Part shown: positions 19,616 to 30,913 of the stretch, in pieces | Layout: every line of letters starts with the position of its first letter | Numbering within the stretch: position 1 is the stretch's first letter | Assembly: GCA_009746045.1 (NCBI GenBank) | Contig: RPFO01001275.1 | Location: forward strand, 1-64,000 | Direction: 5' to 3' | Source: Mesostigma viride | Lineage: Eukaryota > Streptophyta > Mesostigmatophyceae > Mesostigmatales > Mesostigmataceae | Length of the DNA stretch: 64,000 bases | The notes under the pieces: generated by a model | Told to the model about the DNA's origin: nothing | Database searches by the model: none | Seen by the model: only the letters and a program-made list of their open reading frames with translations | Translations under genes and position numbers: made by a program

Positions 19616-20445
19616 AGATCGATCTGTACATCTGTCTCCAGAGCATTCACTTGAATATTCAAAGTTCAAGTGGGAATTACTGGTTGGGTTGTGCACAGGC
19701 TTGTGCACAATTTTGGCAATAATTATAATTCGTTCTATAAATAGAACTAGCGGGGTCGTGGAGAGGGTTGTGCAATTGTAAATTTAATCTACAACTTGTC
19801 TCACTTGCTTACCCTCCGAGTGCATGACACTTTGACAAAAACAGCCAATTTTACCCCGACTTGAATAAATTTTAATAAATGTTAATAAATTTTAATAAAT
19901 TTTAATAAATTTAAGCAATCTAGTAATGAAAAGTGCACGCGGAAAGCGCACCAGTGACCAAATTGCATGAAATGGTAATGATTTCATGTGGAAACGCATT
20001 CACAATGAGCATCAATTGTCATGTATTTGTTGAAATGGCGTCTCCTCAAGTAATAAAATTTGGCATGGGTATTGTAGATTGATTGTGGGCCCCCCCTGGT
20101 TGAGTAGCGGACAGCTAGCATTACCATGCATTGGTACAGCCGTTCATTCTCAATTCATATTGGCTTTCAAAATATGCCGTGTCATTGATATTAAAATTAA
20201 AAAAATAAAATTGGAACATATCTCCGTTCATTGATGAAGTGAGACAACTATGTGTGGACATTCATTGATATTTATTCATTTATTTTTTAGTCATGGACAT
20301 TGGCTATTCCGATTTAATGATGTTATGGGTGGTAGCAGTATTAGTTAGCATCTTTGACACAGGAATGTAACTCGCGACTCACACTAACTACTACTTGGAA
20401 TAATATATATCAATTCAGATCAGTAATTGAGCTTAGATGGCATGC
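19616..20445. other. AT-rich non-coding DNA with (TTTTAATAAAT)n
   Basis: About five copies of the 11-bp unit TTTTAATAAAT lie at 19863-19912. No gene-like frame is visible in the rest. Confidence 0.6.
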
Positions 20446-21070
20446 AGGCCTTATATCAAGGAGACAACCAGATATATTATTCTTATCAAGGAGACAACCA
20501 GCGCAGGCCAGAAATCATATCAAGGAGACAACCAGCACACTATTATGATTATCAAGGAGACAAGTAGACCCGGCGGGGGCCAAGCCCCCAACTATTTTGG
20601 ACTCCACAACTAATGGAGAATCCTATTCAAGCCCGGCTGCGCAGAGTCTGAATTCCCGTGGCCCGGTGCCAGACTGCCAGTGGCCCAGTGCCCGTGGCCC
20701 GGCGCGGCGCCCGTGGCCCTGTACTGGTTAGTGGCCCGGTGGCTACTGGCTAGTGCGAGTTGTGGCCCGTTGAAATTCCTTTCGTCCCTCCGTTGCTGAA
20801 ATTTTTTCTCCGTGGCTAGTTGCCCGTGGCCCGTGGCTACTGGCTTCGCTGCGGTCCGGATAGGAATAATTAGTACGGTGCTCGCTGCGCTCGCTGGGCG
20901 CTTCGCGCGTAGTGTATCTGCGATATCTGCGATTCTTCCGTCAACCTCCGAGTACCCCCTAATGGCTGATTTTTGTACCACGATTTTCTACCTAATTTTG
21001 CAACCAACGGTCACGAAGCTCGCTTTATATAGGGGAAAGGACAACCAGCGCAGGCCAGAAATCGGGCGTA
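20446..21070. repeat. Cluster of the dispersed motif ATCAAGGAGACAACCAG and GTGGCCCG low-complexity DNA
   Basis: ATCAAGGAGACAACCAG occurs near 20457, 20485 and 20519 (plus a variant near 20549). The 20485 copy is extended by CGCAGGCCAGAAATC, and the extension returns at 21040-21063, so the two bracket about 525 bp. Between them, 20655-20860 is built from imperfect GTGGCCCG/GGCTACTGG repeats. Confidence 0.6.
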
Positions 21071-21119
21071 TGCTCACATGATACGGCATTGGAATATCCC
21101 ATGTCTCCATCACTTGCAC

Positions 21120-22330
21120 TTAGTGCGCACCGAGCCACCCATGCAGTCGCCCACCCATGCAGCCACCTGGCCACCCACCCACACAACTACTCACACACTC
21201 GCGTGCCCGTACACCTAGACACCCACCCGTCCACCCACCCAGTGACCCACCCAGCCAGCCAGCTGCGCCCGTGCTAACCCACCTTTTAATAACCACGCGT
21301 GCACCTAGGCACCCAACCACCTACCAACCCACTTGGACATCCACCCACCCACCAAGGCACCTGCGCAACCCACATACCAATCAGGTAATAAGGAGGCATT
21401 CACCCATCCAATGAGCCAACCACCCAATCACCCAACCACCTAAACACCCAGCCAGCTGGCCACATATGCACCCATGCGGCCGCCCACCCTTGACCCACCC
21501 ACGCACCTACAAGTACCCACTCAACCACTCACTCCCCCCACACCCTTATACCCACTGACCCACCCACACATGCATTTTCTCAGCCAGCCAGCCACCTATC
21601 TCACCCCCAACGTGCACAGCCCTTCACCCGCGATAGGTGAGACGGTCCCAACCATAAACCCATCCACGCATCCATATCTGTGCGCGCACCTGTCCATCTA
21701 CCCGTCCCTTCGCCCACCCACCCACACAGTCATCTACACATCCACCATCCACCAACCACCAATGGCCTACCCACCAACCCACCCACCCACACGCATCCCT
21801 AACCAACCAACCACCAACCCACCACCCTCAATACTGTGCATTGTTTCACTCACAAATCCAACAACCCACCCACTTGGCAGTCCCCAAAGCCTATCAATCA
21901 CCCAGCCACCTGGACATCTACCTATGACCGACCACCCTTGTACTCATCCACCCACCATGACCAGCCAGCCAGCCAGCCACCCTCTCCAGCTGCCTGTGCT
22001 CCCAGCTACTCGGCCAGCCATTTACCAAGGCATCCACCTTTCAGCCAGCCACCTGCCATTGAACCCACCTACGCCTAGGCATCCCTTAAAGCATCTATAG
22101 CCTAAGCCTCCCACACAAGACTTCCTGGGCAACCAACCAACCAGTCACCCAGCAACACAACCACCTAACCACCTAACCACTCGACATCCCAATTACCGAA
22201 CCACCTAACTACCGAACACCCAAACCAGCCAGGCATGAGCCCGCCCATTTGCCCTCGCATGCCCGCACCATCGCAACCCCCCATAAACGCCCCGCTCACC
22301 TAGCCAGCCACACGCCCAGCCAGCCACCTG
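21120..22330. repeat. Degenerate CCACCCA-rich low-complexity region
   Basis: The stretch is dominated by imperfect CCACCCA/ACCAACCA units for 1.2 kb. The open frames rich in Pro, Thr and His (plus) or Gly and Trp (minus) are products of the repeat. Confidence 0.85.
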
Positions 22331-23640
22331 CTCAACTCACGCATGAAGGCAATATCAGCCGTGCATGGCCTCACCTTGCATCACTTGCATTGCCCGGCTA
22401 ATTTGCATGAGGCAGCTTCCATCTCGTTGTAAGCAATTGCAAACGCATTTTCTTCATAGTAATGAATGAGAAACAACGTCGCAAACGCTCTCCTTTCCCT
22501 CTTTGAAGCAGTATATAAATCAGAAAGACAAGGGCAAATATCTGGACAAGGTGGCAATAACCACTGCATAATGCCCTTGAGAAAGTCTTATTAATCCAGC
22601 TCTCTACCCTTTGAGACGCTGCCTTGCCCCTTAGCAACGATTCTGGGACCTCTAGCTCGCTCACCTCGCTTAATCTGCGCTTCTTCATGGCTGCCGGGAG
22701 ATGCGAAGCGTGAGCCCAGCGGGTCGTGGCGAGGTCGTCTGCCCAACCCATCACATCTCGAAACCGCATTGCCGACTAATAAAAAATGATGACCCCCTTT
22801 GCGTTTTGTATCTCGCGTCAAAGGAACAATAAACTCGCTTGGAAAACACTGTCGCAAAGAGCTTTCTACAGGCATTATAAGCAATTTTCGCAGCTTTTAC
22901 CGCACTTACTGCACATCCGGAAGACCATTAGCGACCTTTGCGCGGAATCTTGGGCACGCCATAAGTCCTGCTGGCTTATTGCCGCAGGCTGGGCAGTACA
23001 GGAAGGTCGGGCATAGGCTAAAGAGCTAATTATCTGACGACAAAGACATGTATTGTACGAAGCAAGAAACAGACGGATTTCGCACCCCATATTTATTCAG
23101 GCGAATGCCGGAGAATAAAATGCGAAACTCAGAAAACGAAAACACTAACGTTTTCGGGAATATTGTAACGCATAATCTGAGCTATCGTGCCGGGATTTTC
23201 ATCTCTTCTCGTAACCAGGACTTTTAGACATGTACCACCGAGAAATCTGGTTTTCGCGAAAAAAATGGTGCGCTGCAAAAAAACAATTTGTCCCGTTCAA
23301 TTCCCTCGTCGCAATCACAGCTCATATCATTCCAAAATTATTTCATGGATTAACCGTGATGTAAGCTTCGTTTTGACACCTCGAGCGGCTGCAGTGACGC
23401 AAGTTTCAAAACGCTAGCTGATACTCGACCGCCATGGGTGTTTTCGTCGTTTTCGTCTCTGGTGTCGCGGGAAAAATCGAGATGACGACCTCCGAGTCTC
23501 GGTCACTGTAATGCCCAGCTCGTAACCGGCAGTGACCGTCGCGTGTCCGCCCCTGTAACCCCCGGTCTGTCAGTCAGTCAGCCCCGGTCGCGTTTCCGTT
23601 TCGATCCGTTGGTTTCCGTTTTTTTACCCTTTTTAACTGT
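22331..23640. other. No supported gene
   Basis: Overlapping short frames occur on both strands. None shows a domain, and none has a convincing start, splice or poly(A) context. Confidence 0.5.
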
Positions 23641-23837
23641 TTCCCCCCCCGTTTTGATCCGGGGCAGTTAAGTCCAGATCTGAAGTAGGTTCGAAGTAAG
23701 GTTTTAACTCGAAGCCAGGTGCGTCGATTGAAAAAACGGCCGAAATCGGACGAACAAAGTTAATATATATTGATCGAACCGGTATTTTACGCGGGGGCCC
23801 AAACACAGCCATTTTCGATGAGTGTGGTGGGGTATTG

Positions 23838-24500
23838 CTATGGAGGATCAGGCAAACCCGAAGGGGTAGGCTCCACTGCAACACACCGGGTCGACCGAGG
23901 GGACGACGGGACCGGAGAGGGAGGAGCAGACGCCGAGGAGGCGGACGCAGCGCTCGAGGCAGAATATTCTGGAGTATAATGTACCTCGGATGGGGCGCCC
24001 GTAGGGGCAGGACCACCAACTGCTACTCCCGCAGACTGATCAGCTATCTCCATGAATTCTACGGCCCGCAGAAGGTCGCAGGGGTTCTCATCTACCTCAG
24101 CATCATCCTCAGCCGGAAGCCAGGGGAACACATCCCGTAGGCAGGAGCGGCCCACAGGGGTGGAAAGGTAGGAGAACACACGGGAGCACTGGAGAACCGC
24201 ATCTATCTGTCCCAAGGCTGGACAGCGGGAACCACACCCCAACAAACAGTGCCCGGCATCGTCGAACCCGTGCAACAAGCTGATGCGGCTCGTCAGGGGA
24301 AGGACCGTATACCACGTGACCGTGAAGAGAGCAGCCCGGACTAGACTCGCATGTTGGGCCTGGAGGGCCGGCTGCACAACGCCACCCGGATAACTGGACC
24401 GCGACACCCAGCGGCCCGGAAGGGCCTCGAAGTACAGCTCAGGGTCCGGTAGGGGCAGGGGCGGCAGCGGGCTCTCAGCCGGAGGGGTAGGCTCTGACAT
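23838..24500 (-). CDS. Extra ORF downstream of and overlapping pol of the chromovirus
   Basis: A 220-codon frame runs from the ATG at 24500 (MSEPTPPAESPLPPL). It overlaps the same frame's upstream extension, which crosses the chromodomain end. It has a Pro-rich start, a central Cys-containing region (HCLLGCGSRC) and a Ser/Ala/Pro-rich end. There is no signal peptide or membrane segment, so it does not look like an envelope gene. Function unknown. Its orientation and position match the accessory 3' ORFs known from some gypsy elements. Confidence 0.45.
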   Translation of the reverse strand: MSEPTPPAESPLPPLPLPDPELYFEALPGRWVSRSSYPGGVVQPALQAQHASLVRAALFTVTWYTVLPLTSRISLLHGFDDAGHCLLGCGSRCPALGQIDAVLQCSRVFSYLSTPVGRSCLRDVFPWLPAEDDAEVDENPCDLLRAVEFMEIADQSAGVAVGGPAPTGAPSEVHYTPEYSASSAASASSASAPPSPVPSSPRSTRCVAVEPTPSGLPDPP

Positions 24501-24590
24501 GACGGCTGCGGAGGGGAGGGGACAACCAACCACCCGTCGACAGCAGACATAACATAAGAGAGGAGAAGGCCTACAACTAGAGCTTGTGCA

Positions 24591-26102
24591 GGGTTTTATA
24601 TTCCTGCAGCAGGCGACTACACCCATCTAGCTCACTCTCCGTATACCAGACCTTATCTACTTCACTACGAGCATACATCCACTTCACTTTATACTGACGC
24701 TGGGTACCGCGGCCCTTTTTGATATCTCTATGGGCCACGATGCTTTCTACTTCGTCTTCTACTTCCCCAGTGTCAGGGTTATGCTCTAAAGGGGCAGGCG
24801 CTAGCTCTCTACCAGCGAACGTACTAGGGTGGTACAGTTTCAGCTGGCTCCTATGGAAGGTGTTCGAATGTGTCTGCCAAGAGGTAGGGATATCGACTTT
24901 ATATAGAAATTTCCTACTCTAGACAAAACATGGAAGGGTCCTAAGAAGGCGGGCCTAAGTTTGACCTTAAGTTCTGCTTCAAACTTATGAGCAAAACGGC
25001 CAACACGGGGGCCTTCTACTAATACTAGATCTCCTATTTCTATCTCAGGTGCTCTTCTATCTAAGGAGGCACGCAACCTAGCAAGGTACTTAGACTGAGC
25101 TTTTTGGTACCCTGAGATCGCGTGGTCATGAGCAGTTTTCATTCTATCTAGTAAGGACCGTACACCTTCTACAGTATCTCGGGACACATCATCCTTGTCC
25201 CGTAGAGGACTAGCTAAGAGAGAGGTAGGGGTAAGAGGCTGTCTACCAGTATCTAAGAAGAAGGGCGTATATCCATGCGCAGCTTGGGGACAATTGTTGA
25301 GGGAGAACTCTACCAAACATAAATAATCCTCCCAATCACTACCCGAGCCATTAACATAGTGCCTAAGCGCTTCTTCTACTACCCTATTAAGACGCTCTAC
25401 TAAATGAGAGGAGGAGGAGTGGTAGGCAGTACCGTAGGTAACCTTGGTACCGATGGCAGCGAAAAACTGCTGCCAAAAATCTGAGGTAAATAATTTATCC
25501 TTATCACTAATAAACTGCCTACTCAAACCATGATATCTATATACATTATTGAGGTATAGGCGTGCGCAATCACGTGCGGTGAGTTCTAAAGGACACGGCA
25601 CAAGATGGCACATACGAGTAAAACGATCTATGAACACAAGGATTTGGGCATTGCCCCTATCATTCTTTCTAAAAGGTCCTACAAAATCCATCATGATAGA
25701 ATCCCACGGCATGATGGGGTCAGGCAAGGTCCTAGGTTCTGCTATCTGTCCTACGTTATTGGGTTTCATCTCCTGGCAAGATTGACAAGTTCTAACATAC
25801 TCATCTACATCCTTATAAAGGGAAGGCCAGTAATAAGAGCGGGCTACTAGGTCCCGTACCCGTTTACCACCCTGATGAGCAGCTAAGTCATGCAACTCAA
25901 AGAGCAAGGAGGAGCGACAGATAGGAGGGACATACAGGCGCCATTGAGGGGGAGAATCTGCTATCTGCACATATAAAAACCCACCTACAAATTTACAAGG
26001 GTGCTTGCCTAATTGTTGGGGATGTGCAGCAATGGCAGCTAATGCTTCCGGCTCAGTGGCCGTAAATCTACTAATAAGGCGTTCAAGATCAGAGGTAGGC
26101 AT
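24591..26102 (-). CDS. Chromovirus integrase and chromodomain
   Basis: The zinc-binding HHCC region (HDLAAHQGGKRV ... CQSCQEMK) is followed by the catalytic core: D in MMDFVGPF, D in FISDKDKLF and E in LVERLNR. The usual HPQTDGQTER stretch is replaced by HSSSSHLVER, which keeps the E. A GPF-like LGPFHVLSRVG follows. A frame change near 24880-24900 leads to a chromodomain (VESIVAHRDIKK ... YKVKWM ... DKVWYTESELDG) that ends at about 24591. Chromodomains direct integration to marked chromatin. Probably inactive as written because of the frame change. Confidence 0.88.
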
Positions 26103-26212
26103 CGCTACAGAGGTATCCAGAACAGGTTTAAAGAGATCTCCTACCGCCTTGCCAAAGAGAAGGGGAGGTCCTAGAGGGACTACGTTTTCATAAGACTTTC
26201 CTGACCTAGTCG

Positions 26213-28096
26213 CTATATGGCTAAGCGGTATAGAAATTTTATTTTTCCCCTCCCCCCCACCGAGGCCACAGGAAGGGCCTCACACGGGAGAGAGAGTCCT
26301 ACGTGAGAAAGGAGATCAGGCATGCGAACAGCTGTATGAAAGAGGTAGGCATAGGATTCATCATCAGGTAGTTCACCATAAGGGGTTACACCCATAGTAG
26401 TAGGAACTAGAGTAGTATTGAGAACATCAAGGTCCTCGAAAAAGGAGTAGTCTGCACGACGAGAGAGTGCATCTGGTACTATGTTATCTACACCCTTGAC
26501 ATACTGAAGTTTAAAAGGGGAAAACTGTGCTAAAAATTCCATCCAGCGCGCTTGCCGAGGGGTAAGGTTGGGTTGGGAGAGAAGATGGGTAAGGGGACGG
26601 TGATCCGTTTGGATAACTAATCTATAAGGATCTAGCTCACAGGGTTCATTCAGGCAGACATCAAATTGAGCACCTTTAAGAAAGTGCTGCCACGCGTGGC
26701 AACAATACACCACCGCTAAGAGTTCCTGCTGGTGTACGGGATAGTTACGCTCCGCAGGAAGCATTGTCCTAGAGATATACTCAATTGGCTGTAAGCCCTG
26801 ACCCTGATCCTGGAGAAGGACGCCCCCTATAGCTACCTTACTAGCATCTGTAGCCACAACAAAGGGTTTAGTAGTATCCGGTAGGATGAGTACAGGAGGG
26901 GAAAGGAGTAGGGATTTTAGGCACTGAAAAGCCGACTGACATTCACTACTCCAAACAAAGGGGATATCCTTCTTTAATAAATGATTAATAGGGGCTGCTA
27001 TAGTTGCGAAACGCGGGATAAAACGCCTATAGTAAGAAGCAATTCCTAGAAAACTACGTACACCTTTAACGTCGGTAGGGGTAGGCCATTCCTGAATTGA
27101 CTTAGTTTTATCCGGGTCGGTAGCGACCCCGGCATCTGACAGAACGTGCCCTAAAAATGGGACACTCCTACCCGAACGAACTTTAGCACGGCGCGCCCAC
27201 AAAGAATTTTCAGCCATTATTTCTAATACTTTCTTTAAATCACGTAGGTGCGTTTCAAAATCAGGAGAGTAAATAAGGATATCATCTAAGTAAGCTTGAG
27301 CACAAGAACGGTCATGCTCAGATAAAGAAACAGAGGAGAAGGAAGGATCCTTTAAATCAGAGGACACTTGAGGAAGGTGAGAATTTCCCATAACAGGTCT
27401 AAGCACTTCATTCATTAACATTTGGAAAGAGGCAGGAGAGTTACAGAGTCCCATAGCCGCTACTCTAAACTGGTAATGACCAAAAGGGGTAGCAAAGGCG
27501 GTTTTGTGGCAATCCTCAGGAGCTATCGCAACTGCCAAAAACCATCCGCACAATCCAGTACTGTGAAACAGTAGAACCTTTAACCTTATTAAATATATCA
27601 TCAATACGAGGTAGAGGGTATTTAGACTTCACAGTAATATCGTTTAACTTCCTATAATCAGTAACTAGGCGAAACTTGCCATTTGGCTTAGGAACTAACA
27701 GGACACCAGCGAGTAGGGGGAGTTACTAGGCTCTATCAATCCTGCTTCTAATAATGACACTAAAATCTGTTTTAGTTCCTTTAACTCGGTAGGGCCCATT
27801 CTATACATCGGAGAGTGCGTAGGAACTGCACCGTCCTTGATAACTACACGGTGTAAAACAGAACGAGGAGGAGGATAAGAAGGAGTCTTTTCTTCAAATA
27901 CTTTTGAGGAATCTATCACAGCCATGTATCTTACTATTTCATTTTCAGTAAATCCCACTCCTATTGTATCCACTGTATTTACATCTATATCCACACTATT
28001 ATTAGTGATAGGTATCTCTTGTACTTCTAACTGAAGGAACATACATAATAGGTATCCATATTCCTTTAGTTCAGAACGCAATTCGTCATTGGACAT
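26213..28096 (-). CDS. Chromovirus reverse transcriptase and RNase H, frame-broken
   Basis: The first frame (28096-27695) has the RT entry region (PPRSVLHRVVIKDG, LLEAGLIEPSNSPYS). A third frame between 27695 and 27600 reads LLVPKPNGKFRLVTDYRKLN, and the main frame (27604-26213) continues with FATPFGHYQFRVAAMGLCNSP and the catalytic YLDDILIYS. The connection domain (FLGIASYYRRFIP) and RNase H follow (VATDASKVAIGGVL; YPVHQQELLAVV; IQTDHRPLTHLL; DALSR). At least two frame changes separate these parts. Polymerises cDNA from the element's RNA and removes the RNA strand. Confidence 0.93.
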
Positions 28097-28527
28097 TAAT
28101 ACTTCAGGTATAGGTCTACAGGAGGATCAACAGGTGTAGGAGGAGTAATATCTACCAAGGATAAATTTTCTAATCTATAATGACGTTCTGGTACCCAGTA
28201 AGAGCTATCTGGAAACCAAATGACCATAGTATCATAATTAATAGTAATCTTATTATCCTGGTGCCAATCTAATCCTAGTAATACATCAGCTGTAGTGATA
28301 GGGCCTATAGTGGCCGTCAGGTTGACCGTACGTCCTTGTATGACCAGGGGAAGGGACACCGTACCCGGGGAATGACTGGTGCGACCGTCAGCATAATGGA
28401 CAGTGACAGTTTTTGTGTGAGGGGTAGGGACTAGTCCTAAACGCCTAACTAGGGCCTCGCTCACAAAGGAGCTAGCCGCACCGCTATCCACTAACACAGA
28501 GACATTCAAGAGTTCATCAGCATGCAA
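28097..28527 (-). CDS. Chromovirus aspartic protease
   Basis: The active-site motif is VLVDSGAASSFVS (DSGA), followed by flap-like and VLLGLDWH segments typical of retropepsins. It cleaves the Gag-Pol polyprotein. It is in a separate frame from Gag and RT. Confidence 0.85.
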
Positions 28528-28702
28528 AAGGGGTCTACAACAGTATGAGGGACGGTTAAGCCACCATTCAAGAACATAAGAGGACGCACACGTAGTGGTA
28601 GGGATGATTCAGCTCCTACAGAGGTTATAAAAACAGGCAAGCAAAAATTATTATCTGGGGTACTATCTAAGGACCTGTCCAGGTTACCCCCGGCTGACAG
28701 GC

Positions 28703-30429
28703 CTACTGTTCCCCCTCCCCCCCCAAATCCATAGGAACGAACCCCGAAGAAGACCCTGGCGGAAAAGCCACTGCTGGAGGGTCACGAGGGATTGAAGAGG
28801 GTGCGGGAGCCTGATTATCATAGGGGAACCCTGGGGATCCTGTCTGCACAGCATTCAGCCTACTAGGGGTAGCTGAAGGAATGCGTCCTGAAGTGGGACG
28901 AATAGGAGCACGCTGAGGGGTACGAGGAGGGCGAGCGTCGGGATGAGGGGGAGCACCCGAAAGGAACTTGGGGCACTCACGTTTAAGATGACCTACTTCC
29001 TTACAATGATAGCAGGTGATATGAGAGACATCCAGAGCTGAAAGGTCAGTCACACAATATCTAATTCTTCTACATAGGAGTTCTCCTCCTCAGGGGTAAG
29101 GCTAATATTATTAATACGGGAACGGGTAGGAAGAGAAGGTGTGGAGAAGAAATCTGCTACTCGTAAAAGATGCTGGCGCACATGCTTGAGGGGCAGGTCA
29201 GTAAAACGGTAGGCAGAGAACTGGCGCTTGACTTCACGCAATAAGGGTCTACTGAGGCCCTGAAGGAAGCGGCACGTACTTCTGCACCCGACAAATCCCT
29301 AATTCGTACCATCTGAGCATCAAACTCTTTCATATATTCTTTGAAGGACTTGGTACCCTGCTGCAAGGTACCAAAGGATAATCTATCCTGCCAATCTGCA
29401 TCGGGAGGGACTAAATGGTTCTCTAAACGCTTGAACAATTCTGCTACAGAGTTTGGGTAGGCATGAGAGGCAAGAGACTCACACTGGATGAGGTTAGCAA
29501 GTCAGGAGTAATGCAGGTAGTAAGATAATGAGGAACTAGTACAGCATCAGAGAGGCGCCACCTATTGTGGTTCTGCCAGGACTCTGTGTTCTGGGTGAGC
29601 AACATAATGAAGGTGAAAAACTGTTGAGGGGTAGACTTGACATCCAGCTTAGGAAGGTTGGCAAAGAGGGGAAGAGCAGGAGGCTTAGGGGGATTAGAAG
29701 AATCAGTTTTTCCCATAGGGCCACTATCTTCCACTGCTACATAAGCGGGATAGAAGGAAGGGATAGGAAAAGTCTTGGGTAGGGGTCTAGAGGGAGCCAC
29801 CGTTTCAGGATGGTGCCCATAGGAGAAGGGACAGTATATTGCTCACGAAGAGAGGAATAGGCAAAATGATCATAATTCCTATCATCTAGGGGCATGGTAC
29901 TGAAATCATTATTAACTTCTAAATCAGCCACACGGGTAGGAACCTGGGCAGCCTCATAGGCCGTCTCAGGGTAGGACCAGGAAGCAGGTGGGTAAAAGGG
30001 AACTGCACTAGGGCGCCCAGAAGGGCCGACAGGGGCCGAGGTACGACCCGTGTTAATGCAGGCATTGAAGGCACAGGGTGGGAAGGAGGCCTAGAGCATT
30101 GTTAGTGAGTGAGGACCTGCTGGAGGGGTGAGCCAAGGTTGCAGAAGGGGCAGGGGCCTGGTTCACAGCAAAAGAAGGTTCATCACTAAATCTGACTTGG
30201 GAAATACGTTGTTCATAGGTAGGTGGGGTAATTGAGGGACGACGGCGACCACCAGCAACAGGAGAAGGAGGTGAGGTACGCAGAATACCTTGAGGGTGAG
30301 ATGGTGTACCGTTTCCAAGGAGTCCCGTCGGTTACCACGAGTATTGTTATTGTTATTATTATTATTAGTAGTAGTATTATTATTATTATTGGTAGGTATA
30401 GGCGACATATCTCCACCCACTGGATCCAT
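28703..30429 (-). CDS. Chromovirus Gag, frame-broken
   Basis: Starts at ATG 30429 (MDPVGGDMSP) followed by an Asn/Thr run encoded by (ATT)n/(AAT)n at about 30345-30392. The retrotransposon Gag core lies at 29440-29160 (LSFGTLQQGTKSFKEYMKEF), and the CCHC knuckle CYHCKEVGHLKREC at about 29020 (C-x2-C-x4-H-x4-C). The region uses several frames joined at short indels. Gag forms the particle and binds RNA. Confidence 0.8.
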
Positions 30430-30520
30430 CTTTAATTACGTAAAGGAATAGGAATCTAGAAGAAAGCAACAAAGGAAAAAGGAAAAACCTTGAAGGTCTG
30501 CAGCAGGAACAAAATTAAAA

Positions 30521-30913
30521 TCAATCCTTTTTAACAACAGTAATGGATAGGGAACCAAACTCCAAAGTGAGAGGAGTATCTGAAGCAGATGCAGATGCAG
30601 CCCGTTTAGGGGGAGAAGAAGGAGGGGTAGCAAAGACTAGAGCTTCTACTGGAGGACGACCATGAGGAATAGGGCGTACATGCAGGCCTAAATCTGTTTG
30701 GCTATGATCTATAAGGAACTGCTGAGCTTCTTCAAAGGACATAAATTTCTTATACCTAATTACGTTGTATACACGATTCTGAACGATCTTCCTAGCGTCG
30801 GACCAAGAAAGGAAAATGGAGGACCATTGAGGCGTAATCACTACGTAATATTTAGCTAGACTATTATCGCTAGAAGAATGGGAAGGAGCAGTAAAAGATC
30901 GCCGTTGGCTCAT
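30521..30913 (-). CDS. Viroplasmin / RNase H1 N-terminal-like ORF ahead of Gag
   Basis: An intact 130-codon frame starts at ATG 30913. Residues ~20-68 match the hybrid-binding/viroplasmin fold: KYYVVITPQWSSIFLSW, DARKIVQN, RYKKFMSFEEAQQFL. This domain occurs at the N-terminus of eukaryotic RNase H1, where it binds RNA/DNA hybrids, and in the caulimovirus inclusion-body protein. It is followed by a Pro/Ala/Ser linker. It lies 92 bp upstream of the Gag ATG on the same strand, so it is probably the first ORF of the retrotransposon, perhaps helping reverse transcription. That role is inference. Confidence 0.72.
   Translation of the reverse strand: MSQRRSFTAPSHSSSDNSLAKYYVVITPQWSSIFLSWSDARKIVQNRVYNVIRYKKFMSFEEAQQFLIDHSQTDLGLHVRPIPHGRPPVEALVFATPPSSPPKRAASASASDTPLTLEFGSLSITVVKKD

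Larger units (their letters stand above)
23838..30913 (-). mobile_element. Ty3/gypsy chromovirus, frame-broken, with two extra ORFs
   Basis: On the minus strand the order is: viroplasmin-like ORF, Gag with zinc knuckle, protease, reverse transcriptase, RNase H, integrase, chromodomain, then an extra ORF overlapping the end of pol. Integrase downstream of RT/RNase H defines the Ty3/gypsy order, and the C-terminal chromodomain defines the chromoviruses. I could not find a matching LTR pair. A TGTACC...GTAACA segment at about 31884-32009 next to a possible primer-binding site (CGGCACCCAA on plus) is a candidate left end only. Most ORFs are split by frame changes. Confidence 0.9.

Noticed and set aside
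21089-22100. Pro/Thr/His-rich frames up to 208 codons
   Set aside because: Products of the CCACCCA low-complexity tract.
22381-22884. Minus-strand frames of 97 and 123 codons
   Set aside because: They overlap each other in different frames, show no motif, and have no splice or poly(A) context.
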